17,656 bases of DNA from Corynebacterium kroppenstedtii (GCF_003243515.1 NZ_QFRA01000035.1:1-17656), one strand, 5' to 3'. Shown: positions 6,966-14,353, counted from the stretch's first letter. Numbers and translations are program-made. Notes: a model not told the origin generated them from the letters alone.

Positions 6966-8270
6966 TTGAGATCAAATCCCGTTGTGCGCCCCGGGCCAAC
7001 TGCCACTACTCGAACCTTGGTTTTCTGGTGGCGGGAGCCGCAAGCCCCTGCCGCACACACATCACTGTCACGTGGCGATGGCCATCGTCGTCGTTATGAC
7101 ACAGTGTTTTTCCACCTCTCCGGGGTTCACGATCACCACGATGCTGCCCTCCACCGAATGACGGATCACCACGGTGGGTGGTGGTCATTCACGGTGACTG
7201 TACCGTCGGACCTCTGTGGCTCCTACTACATCATGCCTGCAGAAGCGGTTCCCGACGAGATTGTGGAGACTCCCCGTCACGACGATCCTCATCAACAGAT
7301 CGATTTTCGGGCGCGCTGGAAAGCCCTTATGAAGCTCATGGTGGTTGATCCGCGCGCCCAGATACCTCCCCTACTATCACTACGGTCGTCTTGTTCCGCA
7401 CCCGGTATTGACTATTCTTGCCACGCGAAGTCATCCGGGATTGTTCGGCTCGATGGCGCCTTGCCGGAGCCTGGTTGGGACACCGCGAACACATCCGAGG
7501 TACCTGCTGACACCACGACGACCGGGTTTACCCCCTACACCTGGCACTCCTCGTCAGAATTCTTCCAGGACAGACGCGTGTGGGTGAGGACTCCCGACGG
7601 CAATCAGAGTGATAACCAGCGACGTCGGCCGTGGCTGCTCATTCTTCTCGACGGTCACGACTGGTACGAGACACACACTGGTTTTGCCCCTGCACTCCAC
7701 GCGCTCGAAATCACCGGTAGCATTCCCGAGGTCACGGCGGTCGCCGTCAAAACGACAGATTCGGCAGACCTCGGACAGAACCGCCTCCGCGATCTTGGCT
7801 GCAATCCTGGTTGGAGGAGTGCGCTCCAGGACGACCTCATCCCCGCCATCACGCGAGACTATGAGATTGCCGATCCTTATGTCATTGTGGCTGGCCAGAG
7901 CCTTGGCGGGCTATGTGCTACCGACTGCGTTATTGAGAGCCCTGAAACGTTCCATGCTGCTATTGGGTGTTCACCATCATTCTGGTTTCCGACACCGCAA
8001 GGGCCACGACTGCCTGGCCCACCTGGTGGACTAATCGCGGAGAAGCTCCAGCACCAAGCCACTCTGGCTGCACTCGCGCAAAATGATTCACGATTCTTTT
8101 TCGACATAGGAACGGGCGAAGGGTTGATGGAGTCTCATGCGCGCACGATCGTCGTAGAGTTGGAACGAGCCCACATTTGCTGTCACTTCGATGTTTCAAC
8201 GCATGGACACGACCCTGCAGCGTGGCGGGGTGCTCTGACGCGCGGGCTCTGCTTCATGGCAGCACAGTAG
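6966..8270 (+). CDS. fes: Enterochelin (ferric catecholate siderophore) esterase, Fes-like
   Basis: A 434-residue cytoplasmic esterase with the two-part layout of Fes. The N-terminal domain (about 15-170) has VFWWREPQ, a SGVHDHH motif, a GSYYIMPAE segment, FRARWKALMKLMVVDPRAQ and LPEPGWD. The alpha/beta hydrolase domain (about 190-430) has the oxyanion strand LLILLDGHDWYE, nucleophile elbow GQSLGG with Ser312, an acidic residue near Glu385 (DIGTGEGL) and catalytic His415 (HGHDPAAW). Fes hydrolyses the trilactone of ferric enterobactin so that iron can be released. It lies 19 bases after fepB and presumably shares its transcript and iron control. Start is uncertain: TTG 6966 is given, GTG 6984 gives a protein six residues shorter, and neither has a good ribosome binding site, so translation may be coupled to fepB. 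Several stretches are His-rich (residues 53-69). Confidence 0.87.
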   Translation: MRSNPVVRPGPTATTRTLVFWWREPQAPAAHTSLSRGDGHRRRYDTVFFHLSGVHDHHDAALHRMTDHHGGWWSFTVTVPSDLCGSYYIMPAEAVPDEIVETPRHDDPHQQIDFRARWKALMKLMVVDPRAQIPPLLSLRSSCSAPGIDYSCHAKSSGIVRLDGALPEPGWDTANTSEVPADTTTTGFTPYTWHSSSEFFQDRRVWVRTPDGNQSDNQRRRPWLLILLDGHDWYETHTGFAPALHALEITGSIPEVTAVAVKTTDSADLGQNRLRDLGCNPGWRSALQDDLIPAITRDYEIADPYVIVAGQSLGGLCATDCVIESPETFHAAIGCSPSFWFPTPQGPRLPGPPGGLIAEKLQHQATLAALAQNDSRFFFDIGTGEGLMESHARTIVVELERAHICCHFDVSTHGHDPAAWRGALTRGLCFMAAQ

Positions 8271-8332
8271 CATTCTAGAAAAGAGCGTTTTGAAAAGCCG
8301 CGCCGATTCCCACACTTCTTCCGGAGTCAATG

Positions 8333-8371
8333 CCCTATTTCCACACCTTAAATAGGGTGGCTTTGGTTTTT
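8333..8371 (+). terminator. Probable terminator after fes
   Basis: A perfect 8-bp stem CCCTATTT (8333-8340) / AAATAGGG (8350-8357) with a 9-base loop, extended by two wobble pairs. It is followed by CTTTGGTTTTT (8361-8371), a T-rich but not immediate tail. It lies 62 bases after the fes stop. It is A/T-rich for a terminator, so confidence is moderate. Confidence 0.5.
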
Positions 8372-8386
8372 ATCTTTCAGAAAAAC

Positions 8387-8496
8387 TTGGGTATGCAACC
8401 CAAAAACTAGGCTGAAGTTAGTCGGTCAGCAACAACGCCTCTCACTGGTTGACGCCGATTTTCAACCCCAGCATCCGCTGTTAGCTGACCATTTTT
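8387..8496 (+). promoter_or_regulatory. Structured leader upstream of the MFS gene: nested hairpins with alternative pairing
   Basis: Several complementary segments lie in the 300-base gap before the MFS reading frame. A 6-bp hairpin TTGGGT/ACCCAA is at 8387-8403. A long-range stem GGTCAGC (8424-8430) / GCTGACC (8484-8490) encloses an inner hairpin GGTTGA/TCAACC and ends at ATTTTT (8491-8496). GCTGA at 8411-8415 can instead pair with TCAGC at 8426-8430, which would exclude the long-range stem. This terminator/antiterminator logic resembles an attenuator or riboswitch, but no known class is recognised. No further gene is seen in 8271-8571. Confidence 0.35.
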
Positions 8497-8557
8497 ATGC
8501 GCAGCATGCCCACCTCACAGGACATGTTGCAGATATTTCATTCATCTGCCTACTTTT

Positions 8558-8562
8558 GGAGG
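8558..8562 (+). promoter_or_regulatory. Orphan ribosome binding site marking the lost MFS start codon
   Basis: GGAGG lies nine bases before ATA 8572, in the MFS reading frame. The next codons (GCT GAT GAA) make a natural N-terminus Ala-Asp-Glu. The only upstream in-frame ATGs (8497, 8506) have no ribosome binding site. The likely ancestral start is therefore ATG 8572, now ATA. Confidence 0.6.
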
Positions 8563-8571
8563 CGACTTACA

Positions 8572-9994
8572 ATAGCTGATGAACTAACTGGCACCACATT
8601 CGAAAAATCCACTACCGAACGAGATCGTGAGCTCTTGGCCCGTATGGATCGCTTCCCTGCGTGGCCACTGCGCAAGAGTGATTTCTTCGTTATCGGTATC
8701 GCATATTTCTTCGTGTTTTATGACATCAGCGATATCGGTTTCGCCATGCCGGCTATCGACGAGCAAATGAATCTGGGCCAGGACATGTCTTTGTTCGTGG
8801 CCCTTGCCGTCGGTCTCGTGGGCTACATTATTGGTTCACTGCTCGCTGGCTGGCTTTCCGACGCAAAGGGACGGAAAGTCTCTTTCATCGGTTCCCTCGT
8901 TTTCTCGGGAGCGGGATCTCTCCTCTGCGGGTTCTCCTTTCACGGTGTGGGATCTTTCGCTCTAGCGCTTCTTGACCGGCATGGGCGTGGGAGCAGCCCT
9001 CAACCTAGCGTCCACCTACGTCGGCGAAATCGCACCGGCTAACCAACGCGGCACGCTTTCCGTCGCCACCTTTATGGTCGGAATTATCGGCCAAGCGATC
9101 ACACCGTTCGTTGCCCTGGCATTGGTTCCGAACTTCCACACCGGATGGCGCTGGCTATTCTTCATCGGCGCACTTGTCGGCGTCTTCGGCGTTCTCTTCG
9201 CCCTAGCCCTCCCCTAGTCGCCCAGGTGGTTAATTTCCCAATGGCGCTGCGATGATGCCGAAAAGATCATCGAAAAGATGGAAACGAACTTCACCGACGA
9301 GCAACTGCGTAAAGGGCAGAAGATTCGCGAAGAATTCCGGAAAGAGGTTGAAAAAGAAGAAGAGAGGCAGGATCGCTCTCTTGGTCTCACCGGGACAGAC
9401 AGCGCACCGTCGCTCACTGAAGGAAAGTACCTGCGCACGGCCATTGTTATGGCTCTGATGTGGTTCCTGTGGTACATCGGCAACTACGGCTTCTTGGGTG
9501 ATGCCCCCGACCTTATTTCGTCGCACGGCGAGAACATTGCTGGGTCGATTCTGTACCTCGCGATCGGTGCTATCGGCTACCCGACCGGCGCGCTCATCAT
9601 GATCTTTATCTCCGATAAATTCGAGCGCAAGTACCTCATCTTTGTTTGTACGCTGGTGTGGGCAGCCGGAATGCTATGCATCGCAACGATGGCAAGCTCC
9701 TTCATGGTGACGCTTGGTTCATTCCTGGCGTCCATGGCATTGGGTTCCTACCTACAGATGGGCTACACCTTCACCGCGGAATCCTTCCCGACGACGTTAC
9801 GGGCGCGCGGGTTCTCCATAGCGGATGGTTGTGGTCACCTCGGTGGCGCGTTTGGTTCGCTCCTGCTGCCCTTTGTTGTTAACAAGACGTCGTTCTTTGC
9901 TGGCTTTGCGATGATTGCGTTGACTGGTGTCACCGCCGGATTGCTGGCATTGACAGGGCCGAAGTCGTCGTCGAGGTCGTTGGAAGCCATTTAA
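8572..9994 (+). pseudogene. MFS transporter, broken (start codon, frameshift, amber)
   Basis: The remains encode a 12-helix major facilitator of about 473 residues. Lesion 1: the start is ATA (8572) behind a good GGAGG. Lesion 2: at about 8968 the frame shifts. The text should read Ala-Arg-Phe-Leu-Thr-Gly-Met-Gly, so a loss of two bases that removes the conserved Arg of MFS motif B fits. Lesion 3: TAG at 9215 stands where PESPRWL is expected (Leu-Pro-stop-Ser-Pro-Arg-Trp), a GAG-to-TAG change; the frame stays open after it. MFS motif A-like text (GWLSDAKGRK) is in the first half and its repeat (FISDKFERKY) in the second. A long charged loop (about 9278-9400, Glu/Lys-rich) joins the two six-helix halves. 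The subfamily is a metabolite or sugar:proton symporter type; the substrate is unknown. Because of three independent lesions, no full transporter can be made. Confidence 0.88.
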
Positions 9995-10012
9995 AGGCGA
10001 TCTCATACGAAT

Positions 10013-10040
10013 CATGGCGGGGTTGTGCTTCCCCGCCATG
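10013..10040. terminator. Strong hairpin after the MFS pseudogene
   Basis: A perfect 10-bp stem CATGGCGGGG (10013-10022) / CCCCGCCATG (10031-10040) with an 8-base loop. There is no T-run on either side. It lies between two convergent genes and may be a transcript 3'-end stabiliser or part of a double terminator with the hairpin at 10066-10098. Confidence 0.5.
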
Positions 10041-10065
10041 TCAAGGCCCGATTCTCGGGTTATTC

Positions 10066-10098
10066 AACACGTGATTTTCTTCTGAGTCACGTGTTTTT
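10066..10098 (+). terminator. Rho-independent terminator of the MFS gene
   Basis: A 9-bp perfect stem AACACGTGA (10066-10074) / TCACGTGTT (10087-10095) with a 12-base loop, followed directly by TTT (a run of five T at 10094-10098). It sits 72 bases after the MFS stop and 17 bases before the end of the convergent DUF805 gene. Confidence 0.6.
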
Positions 10099-10114
10099 CG
10101 TCGTCACGTGGTGA

Positions 10115-10642
10115 TCAGACGGCAGGTGAAAGATTTTCTTTGTCGTCCCACTTCTCTTTCATCTTCTCGGGTCTCGACGGAAAGATCGTCATGATGAGAA
10201 GCACGAAAACACCGACGCCCGTAAGGCCAATGAACCACCACGGTCCGGCGAAGCCTGCATCATGTAAGCGTCGCCATGTCAGTGAAAGACCTGGAATCAA
10301 AACAATCAAGTAAATGACATAGTTGGCGATCCACAGCGGATGGGTAAAATCATCCGACTTTACACCAGCGCCAAGTGCTACTAAGGAAAATGCAAGGCTA
10401 ATGATGCCCAAGACCAACTGAACCCACCAGAATTCGGATCTTGATGAGCGCCCTTTGAACCGAAAGGCCCTGGTGAAAAATCTCTTGACGGCTGCAGGCA
10501 AACTTGCGCCGTAGAAAGGCTGCGACAATGGTGGCTCACCCTCGTACTCAGGGGCGTCATCGGGGCCGTGGTATCTACCTGGAGCACTAGCTCCGTATTG
10601 TTCTGTGTCATTCTGCGACGGGAATGGCTGCACATCAGTCAT
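10115..10642 (-). CDS. DUF805 family membrane protein
   Basis: A 175-residue protein. Residues 1-50 are polar, Pro/Gly/acidic-rich and probably disordered. The DUF805 core follows: AFRFKGRSSRSEFWWVQL (60-76), three hydrophobic segments (about 73-93, 103-121, 134-154), the signature PGLSLTWRRLHDAGFAGPWW (117-136) and a last helix ending in FPSRPEK. The family is widespread and of unknown function. The start ATG 10642 fits a leaderless promoter: TAGGCT at 10654-10649 six bases ahead, with TTTAAA at 10677-10672 as -35. A DtxR-like half-site lies further upstream (10679-10697). Confidence 0.85.
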   Translation of the reverse strand: MTDVQPFPSQNDTEQYGASAPGRYHGPDDAPEYEGEPPLSQPFYGASLPAAVKRFFTRAFRFKGRSSRSEFWWVQLVLGIISLAFSLVALGAGVKSDDFTHPLWIANYVIYLIVLIPGLSLTWRRLHDAGFAGPWWFIGLTGVGVFVLLIMTIFPSRPEKMKEKWDDKENLSPAV

Positions 10643-10678
10643 TTTACTAGCCTAACATGTTTCGTATTGTTTTTAAAC

Positions 10679-10697
10679 TAAGGTTAGCCTTTCACTT
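10679..10697. promoter_or_regulatory. DtxR-like site upstream of the DUF805 gene
   Basis: TAAGGTTAGCCTTTCACTT matches the consensus TWAGGTWAGSCTWACCTWA at 15 of 19 positions; the left half is perfect and the right half is degraded. It is 37 bases upstream of the DUF805 start, just outside the putative -35. A weaker partial match lies around 10648-10656. Iron control of this gene is possible but the position is not that of a classical repressor site. Confidence 0.4.
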
Positions 10698-11008
10698 TTA
10701 GATCAATCGGCATGCCGATCGCACAACACATGATGACCTCACTACTCCAGGCCAGATCATTCAATCCTCAGCGTCATGGGTGAGTGTGCCCAGCGGCCCG
10801 TCGGTAAGAGTCAGACTCTTCGCGAGTGTCGACGTGATGGAATAGATCGCACTCATACGTGTTGGATCTAACCGGAAGGGCGTAAGAGCACGCCGTGTGA
10901 TCACGCACCAACGTGGTAGTCAGCTTTGTTCTCATAACCGAGAGGCCGTTCACTCTCCAGACCAGATCAACACAATAAAGCTATTTGAGTTTGTGAGGAA
11001 ATAACGTC
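10698..11008. other. Non-coding stretch with two palindromes and an imperfect direct repeat
   Basis: No gene is seen between the DUF805 and DJ-1-like genes; the longest in-frame stretches are about 20-30 codons without family features. ATCGGCATGCCGAT (10706-10719) is a 14-bp perfect palindrome. AAGAGTC-A-GACTCTT (10806-10820) is a 15-base perfect dyad. The segment at 10739-10759 recurs at 10950-10969 (common core CTCCAG-R-CCAGATCA, preceded by TCACT in both). These could be regulator sites for either flanking gene or traces of a lost segment. Confidence 0.45.
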
Positions 11009-11548
11009 ATGGCAAAGAAATCAGTCATTATCGCAACAGATTTCGGCGTCGAAGAGGCAGAAATTATCTCACCGCGGGATGCCTTAACGTCTGCAGGCAT
11101 TAATGTCACCATCGCTTCAAACTCTGGCAACGACATCCAAACAGTGGCTGGAGACAAAGACTGGGCATCCACCGTCAACGCAGACACAACCCTAGACAAA
11201 ATCAGTGCCGACGATTACGACCTGGTCGTTCTCCCCGGAGGAACCGTCAACGCCGACACCCTCCGAATCGATAGGAAGGCGCAGCGCATCCTTAATGAAT
11301 TCGCGTCGGCCCACAAGCCGGTCGGCGCCATTTGCCACGCACCGTGGGCACTTATCGACGCCGAGCTTACTCACGGCAAAACCATGACATCGTACCAGTC
11401 CATCCGTACGGACCTCGAGAACGCGGGTGCTCACTGGGTGAACACAGAAGTCATCCGTTGCCCCGGGAATGACTGGATATTAATCACCTCACGCAACCCG
11501 CACGACTTGCCGGCCTTCACCAAGGCACTCGTCGACGAGCTGTCGTAA
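11009..11548 (+). CDS. DJ-1/PfpI family protein (YhbO-like)
   Basis: A 179-residue class I glutamine-amidotransferase-like protein. The fold markers are the N-terminal strand KKSVIIATDFGVEEAE with Glu near residue 16-18, the DLVVLPGGTVNAD loop (71-83), the nucleophile elbow GAICHAPW with Cys109-His110, and the C-terminal SRNPHDLPAFTKALV. The length equals that of PfpI/YhbO proteins, which are described as stress proteins or as deglycases/glyoxalases acting on carbonyl-damaged molecules; that activity is debated. It is a cytoplasmic single-gene unit. GAGGA at 10995-10999 is nine bases before ATG 11009 and fixes the start. The adjacent non-coding stretch may carry its control sites. Confidence 0.9.
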   Translation: MAKKSVIIATDFGVEEAEIISPRDALTSAGINVTIASNSGNDIQTVAGDKDWASTVNADTTLDKISADDYDLVVLPGGTVNADTLRIDRKAQRILNEFASAHKPVGAICHAPWALIDAELTHGKTMTSYQSIRTDLENAGAHWVNTEVIRCPGNDWILITSRNPHDLPAFTKALVDELS

Positions 11549-11602
11549 CGAATTGCAGCGGGAACCAGCTCGTGCCCTTGGCCCCCCAACGACCTGTTTG
11601 TT

Positions 11603-11631
11603 TTGGGGATGACGGATCCTCAGAGTAAAGT
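11603..11631 (+). promoter_or_regulatory. Promoter of tRNA-Ala
   Basis: A -35-like TTGGGG (11603-11608) and a -10 TAAAGT (11626-11631) with a 17-base spacer place the start about 6-7 bases before the mature tRNA. The -35 also forms the right arm of a small hairpin with CCCCAA at 11584-11589, which may weakly end the upstream gene. Confidence 0.5.
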
Positions 11632-11644
11632 GCTGAGAGTCCGC

Positions 11645-11717
11645 GGGGCATTGGCGCAGTTGGTAGCGCGACTCGTTCGCATCGAGTAGGTCAGGGGTTC
11701 GATTCCCCTATGCTCCA
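11645..11717 (+). tRNA. tRNA-Ala (anticodon CGC)
   Basis: All four arms can be drawn. Acceptor GGGGCAT/ATGCTCC includes the G3-U70 wobble pair, the identity element for alanine. The D stem is GCGC/GCGC, the anticodon stem ACTCG/CGAGT with loop TTCGCAT (anticodon CGC, reading GCG codons), and the T arm is AGGGG-TTCGATT-CCCCT. The discriminator is A; the 3' CCA is not encoded in full. Length is 73 bases. Confidence 0.95.
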
Positions 11718-11731
11718 CAAACACTGTTTTT

Positions 11732-11756
11732 CCTGGTTACTATTGGCCAGGGATTT
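11732..11756 (+). terminator. Weak terminator after tRNA-Ala
   Basis: CCTGG (11732-11736) / CCAGG (11747-11751) form a 5-bp stem with a 10-base loop, followed by GATTTT. It lies 14 bases after the tRNA. The stem is short, so this is tentative. Confidence 0.35.
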
Positions 11757-11841
11757 TCGTATATCTGCAGGTGGGGGCGAACTTGCGGGGTTAACTCAGT
11801 CTCAGCTCCGGGCGGGAGCACCGTACCGCAGATGAATTCTT

Positions 11842-12676
11842 CTAGTCTTCCGCCCTATTCTCTAGCGTGTATTTGGCGGCATCGATAACAGTGTCTTCAA
11901 TGGGCCGTGGATCCCACCCAAGCAGCCGTTGCGCTTTGCTGGTGTCATAGTGGTGCTCCATGCCGATCAGCGTATTCGTAACGGCCATAGCGGAATTGAA
12001 CCGAGCACCAACCTTAATAACGAAATCGGGGACGGTCATCGTACTAATCTTGCGACCCTGTTCCCCAAGACGATCTTTAAGTAGCCGTGCCATCTGGGGC
12101 ATTGTGATTTCGCCGGGCTGGGCGATAAAGCGCTCCCCGTCAGCTCGATCGTCGACGATGGCAAAAATATGCAGATCAGCCAGATCACGGACATCAACTG
12201 CCTGGTACGTGACCTTCGGACTCGGTGCACCGCGCAATATCGACGTGAATAACAGCTCGGTGCTGGAGCTTCGCCCGTTCATAAACGGCCCGAAAATTGC
12301 TCCTGGAAGGATCGTGACAAGTTTTGTTCCCGCCTGCTTGCCAAACGATGTCCCATGCGGTTCTCTCCGCTACAACCTTGGACCGCATGTAATTGGTAAT
12401 GAGCTTGTTATAGATATCAGTCCAAAAGTTTTCATCGATGGTGCGGTGCGTATCCGCACGGCCAGGGAAGACCGCCGCTGCCGAGGAGGTCATGACGATT
12501 TTCTTGACACCCGCATCGATGGCGGCACTGAAAACGTTGGTTACTCCCGCTTTTGCGGTTGGAATCAGCTTTGGGTCATTGTGGTTCTCCCCGCCGAGAG
12601 GAGACGCCAAATGCAATACATAGTCGATCCCTGCGGCGGGTGCTAGTGACTCACGGTGCGTGAAGCCGAGAGCAAG
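11842..12676 (-). pseudogene. NAD-dependent epimerase/reductase (extended SDR), 5'-truncated and frameshifted
   Basis: The remaining 278 or so codons resemble dihydroflavonol-reductase-like extended SDRs. Visible parts are AGIDYVLHLASPLGGEN, a KKIVMTSSAAAVF strand with the catalytic Ser region, and the catalytic YxxxK (NYMRSKVVAERTAW). Then comes a frame change near 12329-12333: one extra G in a G-run turns the text from QAGG into unrelated residues, while the next frame continues TKLVTILPGAIFGPFMNGRS. The C-terminal substrate domain (YQAVDVRDLADLHIFAI ... SKAQRLLGWDPRPIEDTV) is intact. The N-terminal Rossmann GxxGxxG and about 60-70 residues are absent: the frame meets a stop at 12677-12679 and only 33 bases separate it from the glpR stop. 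The 5' end was therefore deleted, and no promoter or start is left. It is not functional. Confidence 0.85.
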
Positions 12677-12709
12677 CTACTGGGGTTTAATAACCAGCTT
12701 CCTAATCCT

Positions 12710-14353
12710 CTACCCCACTCGACGAATGTGCGTCACGCTGGCGCGCCCATCACCGTCTGTCTCGTAGCGATCGTACTGGCGGTCGATGTAATCGCCGTCG
12801 TCCTGCATGTCATCCGGTTCCTCAACACCGAAGTAATCGGCAGCGTCCACGTACTCCAGCTCAGCCAACTCCGGATCAGTATCGTTCGTTTCAATAACGG
12901 TGCCAGCCGGCCGACGTAACCGCGACGACACAGCCCGCTCGTCGCGATCATCTTCGGCGTTCCGGACACCCATCCGGGCACGTCGCATCCGCCGCAGACG
13001 ACGAGCGGCCAGGCGCTGCTCTTCAATGGCCTGCTTCCGCAAGAACGCGAGGTACACACCGGTGGCGACAGCACCGACAACAGCGCCGGCCCACATAGCG
13101 CCACCGAACACAAAGCCAAGGACCAACAGAACAACCGTCACCGCAGCCAAACCGAAGAGCACACGTTTACGCTGGGTGAACCGCCGCCAGGCATTCCGCT
13201 CGGCGAGCTCCGGGTCGTACACACCCCGGCCACGCCGGCGGTCCACATACGCCCGATCCTCATCCGTCACCGCAATGTCGTCATATTCGGAACGTGCGAG
13301 TTCGTCGAGCTCTTCGTCCGACAAAGCGTCCAGCCCGTCGTCGAAAAGCATGGTGCTTGAGCGCCGTTGGGCTTCACGACGCTCCTCGCGCTCATCGTCT
13401 GATTCATCCGCAAAGTCGTACGCGTGCTCAAATGCCGGGTCGCCATCGCGATAATCCACGACGTCCTCCGGGCGATCATAGGCATCGGGGAACTTCTCCC
13501 TGTCCATCGCCACAGCGTCATCGAACCCGAAATCACGGCTATACACGATTGAGGTGCGGCCTTCACCGGTGAGCACATCATCAGCCGATTCCTTGTCAAC
13601 GGAAACCGGTCGACTGCCCCGTCGAGAATCGCGATCCTGAGACGAAGCCGCCTCCGCAGACTCCAGCTCGGGAACGCCCTGGACCGCCCCGGACGAATCC
13701 ATAATGACGTCACCGTCGACAACGCCCACCGGGACACTCGACTTCTCGCCCGATGCCGTTTGATCCTCCTTCGCCTCACCTGTGGCTCCGGAGGCTTCAT
13801 CCTCGGCGTCGTCGACGAATTCTTCGAACTCGGCATCGTCAACTGGTTCTGCCACAGCGTCATCGACGTCATCAGCCACAACAGACGAGGCAGCAAACGA
13901 TTGATCGGAATCCTCAGGCTCCAGCTCCCCGACCACGACGTCTTCGTCGTCACGCGTGCTATCCCCCTCAACATGGTCCCCGGCTTGCTCCTCGGCGTGA
14001 GCCGACCGCACTGAAGCATCGTCAGCGTCGGACTCACCAGGATGCACAGCGTTACCGGAGTACACAGCCTCGCGATCATCGTACGCACGGAAGTGGACGT
14101 CGTCCTCGTCTAACAAGCGGTACTCGTCCTCGGCAGGATCGAGTTCCACATCGGGTGACGCGGACCGACGTCGCACATGCTTCGTTAACCGACCAGAGGA
14201 GGCGACTGACCCAGACCCGCCACGGTACAGAACGCGCGTTTCCTTCAACGCCTTCGACGTACGACGCACTGGCCCCTGGTTTCGCAAAAGTAGTGGCGCC
14301 AGAACAGCAAGCCACAGCACCACAATAAGAACGATCAAAAGGGAACTCGACAC
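12710..14353 (-). CDS. glpR: GlpR/SepX-like membrane receptor of the division protein Glp
   Basis: A 547-residue protein that begins at GTG 14353, set by AAGGAGA (14367-14361) seven bases upstream. It has one N-terminal helix (about 3-23, SLLIVLIVVLWLAVLAPLLL), then RNQGPVRRTSKALKETRVL. A very acidic, probably disordered region follows (about 68-385, rich in Asp/Glu/Ser). Two adjacent helices (about 399-417 and 419-437) are followed by a strongly basic Arg-rich stretch (440-463) and an acidic tail ending in THIRRVG. In C. glutamicum GlpR is the membrane partner that recruits the gephyrin-like Glp to division sites, and SepX is the Streptomyces counterpart. Identity here rests on synteny with glp and galU and on the helix layout. 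It lies 182 bases after the rimJ-like stop, so it may have its own promoter. Confidence 0.82.
   Translation of the reverse strand: MSSSLLIVLIVVLWLAVLAPLLLRNQGPVRRTSKALKETRVLYRGGSGSVASSGRLTKHVRRRSASPDVELDPAEDEYRLLDEDDVHFRAYDDREAVYSGNAVHPGESDADDASVRSAHAEEQAGDHVEGDSTRDDEDVVVGELEPEDSDQSFAASSVVADDVDDAVAEPVDDAEFEEFVDDAEDEASGATGEAKEDQTASGEKSSVPVGVVDGDVIMDSSGAVQGVPELESAEAASSQDRDSRRGSRPVSVDKESADDVLTGEGRTSIVYSRDFGFDDAVAMDREKFPDAYDRPEDVVDYRDGDPAFEHAYDFADESDDEREERREAQRRSSTMLFDDGLDALSDEELDELARSEYDDIAVTDEDRAYVDRRRGRGVYDPELAERNAWRRFTQRKRVLFGLAAVTVVLLVLGFVFGGAMWAGAVVGAVATGVYLAFLRKQAIEEQRLAARRLRRMRRARMGVRNAEDDRDERAVSSRLRRPAGTVIETNDTDPELAELEYVDAADYFGVEEPDDMQDDGDYIDRQYDRYETDGDGRASVTHIRRVG

Noticed and set aside
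8497..9217. Two separate small membrane proteins in place of the MFS gene
   Set aside because: The pieces join into one standard MFS protein with motif-B and PESPRW text interrupted exactly at the lesions; neither piece has a proper ribosome site.
10105..10110. CACGTG as a eukaryote-style G-box or regulator site
   Set aside because: The other copies lie in a terminator stem; one stray hexamer has no support as an operator.
10644..10662. Second DtxR box next to the DUF805 start
   Set aside because: Only about 12 of 19 positions fit, no better than a half-site; the -10 box explains the AGCCTA core.
13753..14328. 191-residue plus-strand reading frame rich in Arg/Pro/His
   Set aside because: It is antisense to the acidic part of glpR; the skewed composition is the mirror of Asp/Glu/Ser codons and it has no family features.
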